Shown one piece after another: positions 26,130 to 36,401 of a DNA stretch of 64,000 bases; within the stretch, counting starts at the first letter, position 1; every line of letters begins with the position of its first letter. The notes under the pieces are model-generated. The model saw only the letters and a list, made by a program, of their open reading frames with translations. It was not told the DNA's origin and did not search any database. The stretch covers positions 62,001 through 126,000 of the forward strand of contig NZ_CP026377.1 of NCBI RefSeq assembly GCF_002953195.1, in the 5' to 3' direction. Source of the DNA: Mixta gaviniae (GTDB taxonomy: Bacteria > Pseudomonadota > Gammaproteobacteria > Enterobacterales > Enterobacteriaceae). Made by a program: the position numbers and the translations under genes.

Positions 26130-27353
26130 ATGAGTTTTTCACAAGGTCTTAGCGGACTGAACGCGGCATCGCAGGCGCTGGATGTCGTCGGTAACAATAT
26201 CGCCAATTCCCAGACCGTGGGCTTTAAATCGGGTGCCATCTCCTTCGCCGATGTCTTTGCCGGATCGCAAATCGGCATGGGCGTACAGGTGGCCGGGGTG
26301 AGGCAGAATTTTAGCGACGGCGTGCTGGGCCAGGGCAACAGCAGCCTCGATATGGGGATTCAGGGGAACGGCTTTTTCCGCCTGGTCAGCGAAGCGGGCC
26401 AGGTTTTCTACAGCCGCAACGGCCAGTTCAAAACCAATGAGAACGGCTATATCGTCAACGATATGGGAATGCAGCTCACCGGCTATCAGGCAACCGGCAC
26501 GCCGCCGGCGATCCAGCCGGGCGCCGCCGTTGGCCCGATTCAGATCCCTACCGGCCAGATGCCGGCACACGCCTCCGACGGCGGTACGATGAAAGGCAAC
26601 CTCGATTCCGGCGCGGAGCCGATCGCCGCCGATATCGCCTTCGATCCGAACGAGAGCAACAGCTACAACGCCGTAACCCAGGTAGACGCCTACGATAGCC
26701 TCGGCAACCGCCATACGGTGAATGTCTACTTTGTGAAAACCGGCGATAACGCATGGAAAGTCTACACCCATGACACCACCGCGCCGGTCACCGACGCCGC
26801 TGGCGAGCCGCAGTATCAGCAGATGGATCTCGCTTTCGACAGCGCCGGCCAGCTCACTACCAATCCGGCCAGGGTCAGCATTGTCAGCTCCGCCTGGAAC
26901 GGCGCGCAGGCGCTCAATTTCGAACTCGATATGACCGGTATGACGCAGCAGGCCACCGACACCGCGATGGACAGCCCCAGCACTACCGGATATCCGCCAG
27001 GCTCGATGAACGGCTATACCGTCGGCGACAACGGCCAGATTATTGCCTCCTACAGCAACGGCCAGCAGCAGCTGCTGGGCCAGGTGGTGCTGGCAAACTT
27101 TACCAACGCCGGCGGGCTCGCCTCCAGCGGCAATAACTGCTGGACCGAAACCCCCGCCTCCGGGCAGCCGGTGGTCGGTGTGGCCGGCACCGGTAACCTG
27201 GGCAACCTGTACGGCAATAAGGTCGAGGCGTCCAACGTGGATCTGAGCAAAGAGATGGTCAACATGATCGTTTACCAGCGCAACTACCAGTCCAACTCGC
27301 AGTCGATCAAAACCCAGTCTGAGCTGCTGCAGACGCTGGTGAATCTCGGTTAA
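26130..27353 (+). CDS. flgE: Flagellar hook protein FlgE
   Basis: The 407-residue hook subunit has the N-terminal SFSQGLSGLNAASQALDVVG with NNIANSQTVGFKSG and the C-terminal VDLSKEMVNMIVYQRNYQSN. The ribosome binding site is AGGAAGG. A cysteine at residue 337 (GNNCWTET) lies just before the C-terminal conserved region; enterobacterial hook proteins normally have none there. Length is close to Salmonella FlgE (403). Confidence 0.97.
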   Translation: MSFSQGLSGLNAASQALDVVGNNIANSQTVGFKSGAISFADVFAGSQIGMGVQVAGVRQNFSDGVLGQGNSSLDMGIQGNGFFRLVSEAGQVFYSRNGQFKTNENGYIVNDMGMQLTGYQATGTPPAIQPGAAVGPIQIPTGQMPAHASDGGTMKGNLDSGAEPIAADIAFDPNESNSYNAVTQVDAYDSLGNRHTVNVYFVKTGDNAWKVYTHDTTAPVTDAAGEPQYQQMDLAFDSAGQLTTNPARVSIVSSAWNGAQALNFELDMTGMTQQATDTAMDSPSTTGYPPGSMNGYTVGDNGQIIASYSNGQQQLLGQVVLANFTNAGGLASSGNNCWTETPASGQPVVGVAGTGNLGNLYGNKVEASNVDLSKEMVNMIVYQRNYQSNSQSIKTQSELLQTLVNLG

Positions 27354-27366
27354 CGGCGGATAAAAG

Positions 27367-28116
27367 ATGGATCGCGCAATTTATACCGCCATGGGCGCGG
27401 CGAGCGCCGCGCTCAACCGTCAGGCGGTAACGGCAAATAATCTGGCGAACGTCTCCACTAACGGCTTTCGCGCTCAGCTTACCGCGTATCGCGCGGTGCC
27501 GGTCAACGGCCCCGGCGACGCCACACGCGTACTGGTTACCGAATCGACGCCCTACAACGACGACACCATGGGCACTGTCAATCAGACCGGCCGCAGCCTG
27601 GACGTGGCGATGCCGCAGAATGGCTGGCTGGCGGTACAGCTGCCGGACGGCGGCGAGGCCTACACGCGCGACGGTAATATCGAGGTCGACAGCGAAGGGC
27701 AGCTGCGCGTGCGGGGCTACCCGCTGATCGGCGACGGCGGCCCGATCGCCATTCCGCCGCAGGCGCAGATCACTATCGCGCCGGACGGCGCCATCACTGC
27801 GCTGGGCGCCGGCGATGAGGCGACCGCGCTGGCGCTGGTCGGGCGGCTGAAAATGGCCACGGCGCAGCCGCATCTGCTGCGCAACGGCGATGACGGCCTG
27901 TTCCATGTCGATCCCGCGCAGCAGGCAAACCCGGTGCTGCCCGCCGATCCTGCGCTGCGGCTGATGCCCGGCGCGCTGGAGAGCAGCAACGTCAGCCCGG
28001 TAAAGGCGATGGTGGAGATGATTGCTACGGCGCGCGGCTTCGATATGCAAATGAAAGTGATCTCCGCCGTCGACGACAACGAAAAGAACGCTAATCAACT
28101 GCTTAGCATAAGTTAA
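27367..28116 (+). CDS. flgF: Flagellar basal-body rod protein FlgF
   Basis: The 249-residue proximal rod protein begins [20 protein letters not shown] with the [14 protein letters not shown] rod signature and ends with [20 protein letters not shown]. It follows flgE by 13 bases. Confidence 0.97.
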   Translation: MDRAIYTAMGAASAALNRQAVTANNLANVSTNGFRAQLTAYRAVPVNGPGDATRVLVTESTPYNDDTMGTVNQTGRSLDVAMPQNGWLAVQLPDGGEAYTRDGNIEVDSEGQLRVRGYPLIGDGGPIAIPPQAQITIAPDGAITALGAGDEATALALVGRLKMATAQPHLLRNGDDGLFHVDPAQQANPVLPADPALRLMPGALESSNVSPVKAMVEMIATARGFDMQMKVISAVDDNEKNANQLLSIS

Positions 28117-28139
28117 TCACCGGCAAGGAGAAGCCTCTT

Positions 28140-28922
28140 ATGATGCGTGCCTTATGGATTGCCAAAACCGGTCTGGAAGCGCAACAGACCAATATGGACG
28201 TCATTACCAACAACCTGGCGAACGTCAGTACCAACGGCTTTAAGCGCCAGCGCGCGGTGTTTGAAGATCTGCTGTATCAAACCCTGCGTCAGCCGGGCGC
28301 GCAGTCGTCGGAACAGACGACCATTCCCTCCGGGCTACAGATCGGCACCGGCGTGCGTCCGGTGGCGACGGAGCGCATCCACAGCCAGGGCGGCCTGACG
28401 CAAACCAATAACGCGAAGGATGTCGCCATCAGCGGCCAGGGCTTTTTTCAGGTGCTGCTGCCGGACGGCACCACCGCCTACACCCGCGACGGCGCGTTTC
28501 AGAACGATCAGAACGGACAGCTGGTGACCGCCAGCGGCTACCCGATTCAACCGGCGCTGACGCTGCCGCAGGATGCCGGTACGCTGACCGTCGGCAGCGA
28601 CGGGTTAGTCAGCGTGACGCTGGCGGGGCAGACTGCGCCGCAGCAGATAGGACAGCTGACGCTGACCACCTTTATCAACGACTCCGGGCTGGAAAGCATC
28701 GGCGAAAACCTCTACCGCGAAACCCAGTCCTCCGGCGCGCCGAATGAATCCACGCCGGGACTGAACGGCGCGGGCACGCTGAAACAAGGCTATGTGGAAA
28801 CCTCCAATGTCAACGTGGCGGAAGAGCTGGTGACGATGATCCAGACGCAGCGCGCCTATGAGATCAACAGCAAAGCCGTCTCCACCTCCGATCAGATGCT
28901 GCAGCGGCTGGCGCAGCTCTGA
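28140..28922 (+). CDS. flgG: Flagellar distal rod protein FlgG
   Basis: The 260-residue distal rod protein is the most conserved of the rod set: [40 protein letters not shown], and the C-terminal [20 protein letters not shown]. Length equals E. coli FlgG. A GC-rich inverted repeat (CGGGAGC 28929-28935 / GCTCCCG 28954-28960) follows the stop before flgH. Confidence 0.98.
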   Translation: MMRALWIAKTGLEAQQTNMDVITNNLANVSTNGFKRQRAVFEDLLYQTLRQPGAQSSEQTTIPSGLQIGTGVRPVATERIHSQGGLTQTNNAKDVAISGQGFFQVLLPDGTTAYTRDGAFQNDQNGQLVTASGYPIQPALTLPQDAGTLTVGSDGLVSVTLAGQTAPQQIGQLTLTTFINDSGLESIGENLYRETQSSGAPNESTPGLNGAGTLKQGYVETSNVNVAEELVTMIQTQRAYEINSKAVSTSDQMLQRLAQL

Positions 28923-28984
28923 TGGCTGCGGGAGCCGGCGTCGGGCCGCGCCCGCTCCCGGCGGGACTTACTTTAGTGAATACC

Positions 28985-29719
28985 ATGATAAATCCGTCTC
29001 ATTTTACGCCATCTTTTTGCGCCGCCGCTGGTGCTTCCGGCCGCCTGACGGCGCTGGCGCTGCTCGCCGCGCTGCTGACCGGCTGCGCCGGCATTCCCCA
29101 TAAGCCGTTGGTCGACGGGGTCACCAGCGCCAGCCCGACGCCGCCCCGGTTGAGTGAGGTCAACGGATCGATATTTCAGGCTGGCCAGGCGATGAACTAC
29201 GGCTATCAGCCGCTGTTTGAAGATCGCCGTCCGCGCAATATTGGCGATACCCTGACCATCCTGCTGCAGGAAAACGTCAGCGCCAGCAAAAGCTCCTCGG
29301 CCAACGCCACCAAAGGTGGCTCGGTGGGGCTGGGCTTCAACGCGATGCCGCGCTTTATGAGCGGGCTGTTTGGCGGCGATCGCGCCGCCACCGCCATCGA
29401 AGGGGAAAATGCGTTCGCCGGCAAAGGCGGCGCGGCGGCCAGAAACGCCTTCAGCGGCACCATCACCGTCACCGTTAAGCAGGTGCTGGAAAACGGCAAC
29501 CTGCTGGTAGTGGGCGAAAAGCAGATCGCAATTAATCAGGGCACCGAATTTATCCGCTTCTCCGGCGTGGTCAATCCACGCACCATCAGCGGCAGTAACA
29601 CGGTGATCTCCACGCAGGTGGCGGACGCGCGCATCGAATATGTCGGCAGCGGCTATATCAACGAAGCGCAGCAGATGGGCTGGCTGCAACGCCTGTTCCT
29701 TAACCTTTCACCTTTCTGA
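28985..29719 (+). CDS. flgH: Flagellar L-ring lipoprotein FlgH
   Basis: The 244-residue outer membrane ring protein has a lipoprotein signal ending LLTGC, then the conserved [57 protein letters not shown] and [20 protein letters not shown]. The ATG at 28985 gives a normal-length N-terminus; a GTG at 28976 is an alternative, and the frame up to 28922 would overlap flgG without reason. The ribosome binding site is weak, so coupling to flgG may help. Confidence 0.95.
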   Translation: MINPSHFTPSFCAAAGASGRLTALALLAALLTGCAGIPHKPLVDGVTSASPTPPRLSEVNGSIFQAGQAMNYGYQPLFEDRRPRNIGDTLTILLQENVSASKSSSANATKGGSVGLGFNAMPRFMSGLFGGDRAATAIEGENAFAGKGGAAARNAFSGTITVTVKQVLENGNLLVVGEKQIAINQGTEFIRFSGVVNPRTISGSNTVISTQVADARIEYVGSGYINEAQQMGWLQRLFLNLSPF

Positions 29720-29729
29720 CAGGCCGATT

Positions 29730-30848
29730 ATGAGAACGCCATTTTATCGCTTCTGTCTGTATGCCTGTCTTAGCCTGGCCGCGCTGCTGGCGCCGGCCAG
29801 CCATGCGGAGCGCATTCGGGATCTCACCACCCTACAGGGCGTGCGCAGCAACTCGCTGCTCGGCTACGGGCTGGTGGTCGGCCTCGACGGCACCGGCGAC
29901 CAGACCATGCAGACGCCGTTTACCACCCAAAGCCTGAGCAATATGCTGTCGCAGCTGGGCATCACGGTACCGCCCGGCACCAATATGCAGCTGAAAAATG
30001 TCGCGGCGGTGATGGTGACGGCGGAGCTGCCGCCCTTTGCCCGCGCGGGTGAGAAAATCGATGTCGTGGTCTCTTCAATGGGCAATGCCAAAAGTCTGCG
30101 CGGCGGCACGCTGCTGATGACGCCGCTGAAAGGGGTGGATAATCAGATTTACGCGCTGGCGCAGGGCAACCTGCTGGTGTCGGGCGCGGGCGCGCAGAGC
30201 GGCGGCAGCCGGGTGCAGGTCAATCAGCTGAACGGCGCGCGCATCAGCGGCGGCGCCACGGTAGAGCGCGAAGTGCCGACCCTGTTCGGCAGTGAAAACC
30301 TGCTGCGGCTGCAGCTGAACCAGGAAGATTTCACCCTTGCCCAGCGCATCAGCGATGAAATCAACCGGCGCTACGGCGGCGGCACGGCGATGCCGGAAAA
30401 CGCGCGCGTGATCAAGCTGTTCGCGCCGATCGGCAATGCGGAGAAAGTGCGTTTTCTCGCCGATATCCAGAACCTTAGCATTAAAACCGGGCCGATGGAG
30501 GCGCGGGTGATCGTTAACTCGCGTACCGGCTCGGTGGTGATTAACCGTCACGTGACGCTGGATGCCTGCGCCGTGGCGCAGGGCGATCTCTCGGTGGAGA
30601 TATCGCGCAGCAATCAGGTCAGCCAGCCTACTACGCCGCTGGCGGGCGGTCAGACGGTAGTGGTGCCCGATACGCAAATCGCCTTGCGCGAGCAGGGCGG
30701 TGCGCTGCAGCGCGTCAACACCAGCGCCGATCTGAACGCGGTGATCAGAGCCCTGAACAGCCTGGGCGCGACGCCCAACGATCTGATGTCGATTCTGCAG
30801 TCGATGAAAAGCGCCGGCTGCCTGAACGCGAAGCTGGAGATGAACTGA
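29730..30848 (+). CDS. flgI: Flagellar P-ring protein FlgI
   Basis: The 372-residue periplasmic ring protein has a signal peptide ([13 protein letters not shown]) and begins mature with [20 protein letters not shown]. Other motifs are [20 protein letters not shown] and the C-terminal [20 protein letters not shown]. Two cysteines (DACAVAQG and SAGCLN) match the disulfide pair known in FlgI. The ATG at 29730 is 10 bases after flgH; the TGA overlaps the flgJ start. Confidence 0.97.
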   Translation: MRTPFYRFCLYACLSLAALLAPASHAERIRDLTTLQGVRSNSLLGYGLVVGLDGTGDQTMQTPFTTQSLSNMLSQLGITVPPGTNMQLKNVAAVMVTAELPPFARAGEKIDVVVSSMGNAKSLRGGTLLMTPLKGVDNQIYALAQGNLLVSGAGAQSGGSRVQVNQLNGARISGGATVEREVPTLFGSENLLRLQLNQEDFTLAQRISDEINRRYGGGTAMPENARVIKLFAPIGNAEKVRFLADIQNLSIKTGPMEARVIVNSRTGSVVINRHVTLDACAVAQGDLSVEISRSNQVSQPTTPLAGGQTVVVPDTQIALREQGGALQRVNTSADLNAVIRALNSLGATPNDLMSILQSMKSAGCLNAKLEMN

Positions 30849-31774
30849 TGAAAGAGGCCGCCATGATGTCGGGCGCCGCGTTCGACGCGCGCGCGCTGGA
30901 AAAGCTGAAGCAGACGGCGAAGCAGGATCCGCAGCGCGGCCTGCGCGCCGCCGCGCAGCAGATGGAGGGGCTATTCGTGCAGATGATGCTGAAAAGCATG
31001 CGCGCGGCCAGTTTCAAAGATGGCCTGTTCAATTCGCAGCAGTCGGAGATGTTCACCGCCATGTACGATCAGCAGCTGTCGCAGGACCTGGCGGCGCAGG
31101 GCCAGACCGGCCTCGCCGACCGGCTGGTGCAGCAGCTGGGCGGGACGGCTAATGGCGTCAGCCGCCCGGCCAGCCCGATGGCGGGCGTGCCGCCGCTGAC
31201 GTATCAACGTGCAACGGCACGCCCGCCGCTGTCGACGCTTGCCGCCTCCGCCTCAGGCATGCCGGACGGCGCCCAGACGGGCGGCTTTATCTCCCGCCTG
31301 CTGACGCCGGCGGTGGAGGTCTCGCGCCGCACCGGCATCCCGCATCAGCTGATCCTGGCGCAGGCCGCACTGGAGTCAGGCTGGGGCAACCGGGAAATCC
31401 GTCAGCAAAACGGGCAGCCGAGCTATAACCTGTTCGGCATTAAAGCGACGCCGGACTGGAAAGGCGCATCGACCACGATCACCACCACGGAATATATCAA
31501 CGGTGTAGCGCGCAAGGTGAAAGCGGCGTTCCGCGTGTACGCCTCCTATGCCGAAGCGCTGCACGATTACAGCGCATTGCTGACGCGCCATGCGCGCTAT
31601 CAGCCGGTGATGCAGGCGAAAACGCCGGAGCAGGCTGCGCAGGCGCTGCAGCAGGGCGGCTACGCCACCGATCCGCAGTACGCTAAAAAACTGATCGGCA
31701 TCATGCAGCAAATAAAAAATAATATTGAAAAGACGGCCAGCGCCTATAAAAACGATCTCTCTTCATTATTTTGA
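30848..31774 (+). CDS. flgJ: Flagellar rod cap and peptidoglycan hydrolase FlgJ
   Basis: The 308-residue bifunctional protein has the N-terminal rod-cap domain (AAQQMEGLFVQMMLKSMRAA) and a C-terminal glucosaminidase domain with the catalytic glutamate in LILAQAALESGWGNREI and the SYNLFGIKATPDWKG region. It is the last gene of the flgB operon and overlaps flgI by one base. Confidence 0.97.
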   Translation: MKEAAMMSGAAFDARALEKLKQTAKQDPQRGLRAAAQQMEGLFVQMMLKSMRAASFKDGLFNSQQSEMFTAMYDQQLSQDLAAQGQTGLADRLVQQLGGTANGVSRPASPMAGVPPLTYQRATARPPLSTLAASASGMPDGAQTGGFISRLLTPAVEVSRRTGIPHQLILAQAALESGWGNREIRQQNGQPSYNLFGIKATPDWKGASTTITTTEYINGVARKVKAAFRVYASYAEALHDYSALLTRHARYQPVMQAKTPEQAAQALQQGGYATDPQYAKKLIGIMQQIKNNIEKTASAYKNDLSSLF

Positions 31775-31783
31775 TACCGGCGT

Positions 31784-31810
31784 TTTAGTAAATTTACGAC
31801 GCGCCGATAG
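31784..31810 (+). promoter_or_regulatory. Sigma28 promoter for flgKL
   Basis: TTTA (31784-31787), 15 bases, GCCGATAG (31803-31810) matches the sigma28 pattern, about 68 bp before the flgK start. flgKL carries a class 3 promoter in Salmonella too. Confidence 0.8.
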
Positions 31811-31877
31811 ATATATTAATGCACCACCAAACATCTATTTCCTCAGAAATTACGCATAGACAGAACGCAGGTGATTT

Positions 31878-33521
31878 ATGAATCTCATGTACCTGGCGCA
31901 AAGCGGCCTGAGCGCGGCACAGTCGTCGTTAAATGTCGTAGGCAATAACCTGAATAATGCCTACACCCCGGGCTATAGCCGTCAGAATATCGTGCTGGGC
32001 CAGGCGGGCGGTAAAAATACCAGCTACGGCTTCTTCGGCTATGGCGTTCAGGTAAACGGCGTGCAGCGCGCCTATGACGGTTTTATTAATAATCAGCTGC
32101 GCAGCGCTAAAACGGAATATAGCGCACTGGCCGGCCGCTATGAGCAGCTTAAGCAAATCGACAATATGCTGGGCGATAAAAGTAATAATATTTCTACGTC
32201 GATTAACAATATTTTTGGCGCGCTGGAGAAAATCAGTAGCGACCCGGTTAGCATGGCGGCACGCCAGGAGGCGATGGCCGCTTTTGAGGCGACCGCCTAC
32301 CAGTTCCGCACAAATTCACGCACCCTGAACGGGCTGGAAAAAAGCACTAATACCCAGATTACGCAAACCGTTGAGGATATTAACGCCTGCGCTAAAGAAT
32401 TGGCGACGGTCAACGCCGCGCTCTATAAAAGCAGCGCGCAATCGGGCGGACAGCCGGCCGATCTGCTTGACCAGCGCGATCAGCTGTTAAGCACGCTCAG
32501 CGGGCTGGTGGGCATCAAGGTGGATGAAAACCGCGCCACCGGCGAGGTTAACGTCACGCTTTCCAACGGCCTGTCGCTGGTGAACGGCGACAGAACCTGC
32601 CAGTTCGCCACCTCCCCCTCCGCCGCCGATCCGGCAAAAATCGAAGTCTCCTACATCGATGCCGCAGGCAATGCCATCAGGCTGGATGAAAACAAAATCA
32701 GCACCGGCAAGCTGGGCGGCCTGTTCGCCTTCCGCAATCAGGATCTGGTCGATGCCCGTAACCAGCTTAATCAGCTGGCGCTGCAGATGGCCAACCGCTT
32801 CAACGAGGTGAACAGCGGCGGTTACGATCAGAACGGCGTAGCCGGCGGCGATATTTTCACCCTCGCCGATCCGGTGGCGCTGGTAAACCGCAATAACCAG
32901 GGCGACGCGACGCTGAATATCCGCTTCGGCGATATCACGCAGGTCAGGGTGCAGGATTACAGCGTGATCTATCAGGGGCCGGGCGCGAATGACTGGCTGG
33001 TCACCGACGGCAGCGGCCAACCGGTGCCGACCACCTTCGATGCCGACGGTAAGTTACATTTCGACGGCCTGGTGATGGCGCCGCAAGGCGTGCCGGAGGC
33101 GGGTGATAGCTTTATTTTCAACTCCGCCGGCGGCGTTGCGGAAAATCTTGAGGTGGCGCTGACGGATGGCGATCGCATCGCCGCCTCCAGCTCCGACAAT
33201 CCTGCTGAAGAGAGCAATAACGAAAATATCAAACAGCTGATTGCGATTAAAGAGCAGGCGTTGATCGGCAAGGCGACCTTAACGGAAGCCTACGCCAGCC
33301 TGGTCAGCGCCGTCGGCGCGACCGTCAGCTCGCTGAAAAGCAATGGTGAGGTGGCTGCTAACGTTTATGACGATCTGGAGCTGCAGCAGCAGAGCATTTC
33401 CGGGGTCGATCCGATGGAAGAGTTCGTGAAGCTGCAGATGTTTACCCAATATTACCAGGCCAATACGCAGGTGCTGCAAACGGCTACCACGATTTTTGAT
33501 GCGCTGTTAAGCGTGCGTTGA
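31878..33521 (+). CDS. flgK: Flagellar hook-filament junction protein FlgK (HAP1)
   Basis: The 547-residue protein has the N-terminal LMYLAQSGLSAAQSSLNVVG with NNLNNAYTPGYSRQNIVL and the C-terminal VDPMEEFVKLQMFTQYYQAN. It forms the first hook-filament junction zone. Cysteines at residues 171 and 241 are unusual for an external axial protein. Expression is likely from the flgB operon and from the sigma28 promoter at 31784. Confidence 0.97.
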   Translation: MNLMYLAQSGLSAAQSSLNVVGNNLNNAYTPGYSRQNIVLGQAGGKNTSYGFFGYGVQVNGVQRAYDGFINNQLRSAKTEYSALAGRYEQLKQIDNMLGDKSNNISTSINNIFGALEKISSDPVSMAARQEAMAAFEATAYQFRTNSRTLNGLEKSTNTQITQTVEDINACAKELATVNAALYKSSAQSGGQPADLLDQRDQLLSTLSGLVGIKVDENRATGEVNVTLSNGLSLVNGDRTCQFATSPSAADPAKIEVSYIDAAGNAIRLDENKISTGKLGGLFAFRNQDLVDARNQLNQLALQMANRFNEVNSGGYDQNGVAGGDIFTLADPVALVNRNNQGDATLNIRFGDITQVRVQDYSVIYQGPGANDWLVTDGSGQPVPTTFDADGKLHFDGLVMAPQGVPEAGDSFIFNSAGGVAENLEVALTDGDRIAASSSDNPAEESNNENIKQLIAIKEQALIGKATLTEAYASLVSAVGATVSSLKSNGEVAANVYDDLELQQQSISGVDPMEEFVKLQMFTQYYQANTQVLQTATTIFDALLSVR

Positions 33522-33575
33522 TCGGCGGAACCCGTTCGTAAAGGACAGTGAACCATAACGCAAAAGGAAAAGAAG

Positions 33576-34499
33576 ATGCGGCTTAGCTCACTTTATATGT
33601 ATCAGCGTCAGATGGACAACATGTCATCCAGCCTGGGAAAATTTAGCGACATCTCCGCGCGTCTTGCGGCCAACCAAATGCTGCTGAAACCGTCGGACGA
33701 TCCGGCCGGGGCATCGCAGGCGGTGATCTACCAGAACGCGCTGGCGAAAATCGAACAGTATGAAACCGCGCGCCAGTATGCGCAGGACGCGCTGGGCCAG
33801 CAGGATAATGTCCTGAACGCTATCGCTTCTCTGGTGACCAAAAACCTGTCGGAAAAGATCGTCGCCGGCGGCAACGGTGCCTACAGCGACGAAGATCGCG
33901 TCGCGCTGGCCGAAGAGCTGGAAGGCATCCGAAATACCCTGCTGGATCTCGCCAACAGCCGCAACAGCAATGGCCGTTATATTTTTGCCGGCTATAACAC
34001 CGGCAGCCAGCCGTTTACCGAAGAGGGCGTCTACGTCGGCGGCAGCAGTCCGATGGTGCAGCGCGTGGCGGACAGCACGGAGATGCAGGTCAGCAATACC
34101 GGTAAAGATGTGTTCCTTTCCGGTACTGAGCATGATCTTTTTAAGGCGCTGAATAGTGCGATCGCTGCGCTAAACCAACCGACAGGCGACGATGAAAGCC
34201 GCGAAGCGCTGCAGGCGACGCTGGATCAGACCACTATCGCCATCAAAAAAAGCATCGATAACCTCGGCAAGCTGCAGGCGGGCGTAGGCACCAGTCTGCA
34301 GCAGCTGGAGACGCTCGGCATCAGCGCCGATACGCACAAGATCGATATCGTCAGCAGCCTGGAAGATACGCTGGGCACCGGTCTGGACAATCTCAGTACG
34401 CTTGTCACCCAGGCGAAAATGTCGGAGTTCGCACTGAACGCTTCTTTTATGGTTTTTCAGTCGATGCAGCAAATATCACTTTTCAACATGCTGAAGTAG
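33576..34499 (+). CDS. flgL: Flagellar hook-filament junction protein FlgL (HAP3)
   Basis: The 307-residue protein is flagellin-like at both ends: MRLSSLYMYQRQMDNMSSSL with QMLLKPSDDPAGASQAVIYQ, and the C-terminal KMSEFALNASFMVFQSMQQI. It forms the second junction zone and is a FlgN client. It follows flgK by 54 bases. Confidence 0.97.
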   Translation: MRLSSLYMYQRQMDNMSSSLGKFSDISARLAANQMLLKPSDDPAGASQAVIYQNALAKIEQYETARQYAQDALGQQDNVLNAIASLVTKNLSEKIVAGGNGAYSDEDRVALAEELEGIRNTLLDLANSRNSNGRYIFAGYNTGSQPFTEEGVYVGGSSPMVQRVADSTEMQVSNTGKDVFLSGTEHDLFKALNSAIAALNQPTGDDESREALQATLDQTTIAIKKSIDNLGKLQAGVGTSLQQLETLGISADTHKIDIVSSLEDTLGTGLDNLSTLVTQAKMSEFALNASFMVFQSMQQISLFNMLK

Positions 34500-34601
34500 C
34501 GCGGAACAGGGGAAAAAAAGAGGGGGGCGTCACCACAGGAATAACGTTGTAAGTCAATGACAGTACAGGATAAATCAGGGCAGACGGATTAAGGATAATC
34601 T

Positions 34602-36248
34602 ATGCTTAAAAATATAAAAATTGCGACAGGCATCAACGCCACCGTTTTCACGTTAGGTTTTTTATTACTCACTATGGTCTGTTTCGGCTATTACAACGCC
34701 TCACAGTCTAACCTTCGCTTTAAACATCTCGCTTTAACCAGCGAAAAGTTCAACCAGCTCAATACGGCGGTCCATGATATCAACGGATCGCTGGAGCAGG
34801 TCTATCTGCTGACGTTTCTCTCCAGTCAGGGAGAGCCGCTGAACCAGGAGGCGATCGCCACGGCGCAGCGCGCCATTGCCAAAGCGGAACAGGGGCTGCA
34901 TAGCCTTGAGGCGTCGGACGGCGATAGCGGGATGCAGGTGCTGAAGGAGCATGCTGCTACGCTGCTGAGCCTGATCCACGCGCGGCTCGACCATGTCGGC
35001 AGCCCACAGCGGCTGCTGAGCGAGATGAATAAGATCGCCGCCGCCCGGGACGCCTTCGATGCCGATCTGGCGCGCTACGGCGCGCAGTTCAGCCGCGTTG
35101 TTGACGGTCAGGAGGAGGAAGCGCAGGCACATCATCAACGCTTTATCACGGTGGCGATTGCCGCAGGCGTCATCTCGCTGGGGCTGGTGAGCGCCATGCG
35201 TCTCTGGCTGCGGCGCGAGCTGTTCCAGCGGCTGGACAACACGGTGAAAACCTTCCAGGTCATGGCGTCGGGCAAGCTGGACCAGGCGATCGATATCGGC
35301 ACCGATAACGAAATCGGCAAGATGTTCGCCGAGCTGGAAAAGCTGCGTCAGTGGGTGACTCAGACGGTCTCCGGCATTCGCACCGGCGTGGGCGCCATTA
35401 ACGCCTCGGCGCAGGAGATTGTCCACGGCAATAACGATCTCTCTTCGCGTACCGAACAGCAGGCTTCCGCGCTGCAACAGACTGCCGCCAGCATGGAAGA
35501 GCTGAAAATCACGGTGCGCCAGAACGCCGACAACGCCCATTCGGCGCGGCAGCTGGCCGAGAGCGCCAGCGGCAACGCCCGCAACGGCGGCGAAGTCATG
35601 GCGAGCCTTGATGAGATCATGCGCAAGATAATCGACAGCTCGCGGCAAATTGCGGATATCAACGGTGTGATCGACAGCATCGCCAACCAGACCAACATCC
35701 TGGCGCTAAATGCCGCCGTGGAAGCGGCGCGCGCGGGTGAACAGGGGCGCGGTTTCGCCGTGGTGGCCGGCGAGGTACGTAATCTGGCTAAACGCAGCGC
35801 CGACGCGGCGAAAGAGATCCGCACGCTGATCAATACCTGCGTAACCGATATGCATAACGGCTCGCAGGAAGTGGAGCAGGCCGGCACGGCAATGGAGCAG
35901 ATTATTCAGTCGGTCATGCAGGTAACCGACATTATGTCTGAAATCGCCTCTGCCTCAGATGAGCAAAGCAGCGGTATTAATCAGATTGCCCAGGCGGTCA
36001 ATGAGCTGGATTTAGTGACCCAGCAAAATGCCACCATGGTCGAGCAGGCGGCGAGGGCGGCGGAAAATATGGAAATCCACGCGGAACAGTTAGGAAATAT
36101 GGTCGCCCATATCAAACTGCAGGATCAGGAGCCGGCTATCCGTCTGGAGAATAAGCGTCCGCCGGTGGCGGCCGATTTAAAGGAAAACAGCCGCAAAGAA
36201 ACTGCGCTGGATCAATTTAATGCGCAAGAGGATTGGGAAAGTTTTTAA
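34602..36248 (+). CDS. Methyl-accepting chemotaxis protein, Tar/Tsr-type
   Basis: The 548-residue chemoreceptor has TM1 (about residues 13-33), a periplasmic region of about 145 residues with the size and helical pattern of a Tar/Tsr four-helix sensor, TM2 (about 179-201), HAMP, and a signalling domain whose tip begins [20 protein letters not shown] (about 361). The C-terminus DWESF is a NWETF-type CheR/CheB docking pentapeptide. Its ligand cannot be read from the sequence. It sits between flgL and fliA, an unusual place; I see no clear sigma28 promoter in the 102 bp before it, so it may be read from flgKL. Confidence 0.95.
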   Translation: MLKNIKIATGINATVFTLGFLLLTMVCFGYYNASQSNLRFKHLALTSEKFNQLNTAVHDINGSLEQVYLLTFLSSQGEPLNQEAIATAQRAIAKAEQGLHSLEASDGDSGMQVLKEHAATLLSLIHARLDHVGSPQRLLSEMNKIAAARDAFDADLARYGAQFSRVVDGQEEEAQAHHQRFITVAIAAGVISLGLVSAMRLWLRRELFQRLDNTVKTFQVMASGKLDQAIDIGTDNEIGKMFAELEKLRQWVTQTVSGIRTGVGAINASAQEIVHGNNDLSSRTEQQASALQQTAASMEELKITVRQNADNAHSARQLAESASGNARNGGEVMASLDEIMRKIIDSSRQIADINGVIDSIANQTNILALNAAVEAARAGEQGRGFAVVAGEVRNLAKRSADAAKEIRTLINTCVTDMHNGSQEVEQAGTAMEQIIQSVMQVTDIMSEIASASDEQSSGINQIAQAVNELDLVTQQNATMVEQAARAAENMEIHAEQLGNMVAHIKLQDQEPAIRLENKRPPVAADLKENSRKETALDQFNAQEDWESF

Positions 36249-36283
36249 ACAGCCTTTTCCGCCTCACCCTTATTAGTCAGTAC

Positions 36284-36351
36284 GCCCGATAAGGCCGCCG
36301 CCATAAAGGCTAAAGAAGCGAATTAGGTAAATTCGTAAAGCCTTATCGGGC
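36284..36351. repeat. Nested inverted repeat, 68 nt, between the chemoreceptor and fliA
   Basis: GCCCGATAAGGC (36284-36295) and GCCTTATCGGGC (36340-36351) are a perfect 12-bp inverted repeat. Inside it CGAATT (36319-36324) and AATTCG (36330-36335) form a second 6-bp stem. No T-run follows on the plus strand. It could fold as a branched RNA, extrude as a cruciform, or be a small mobile palindrome. Confidence 0.75.
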
Positions 36352-36401
36352 TATGTGTCGTGTGAGCGATGAAAGATAATTAAAGTATTACTCATGACAG
36401 G

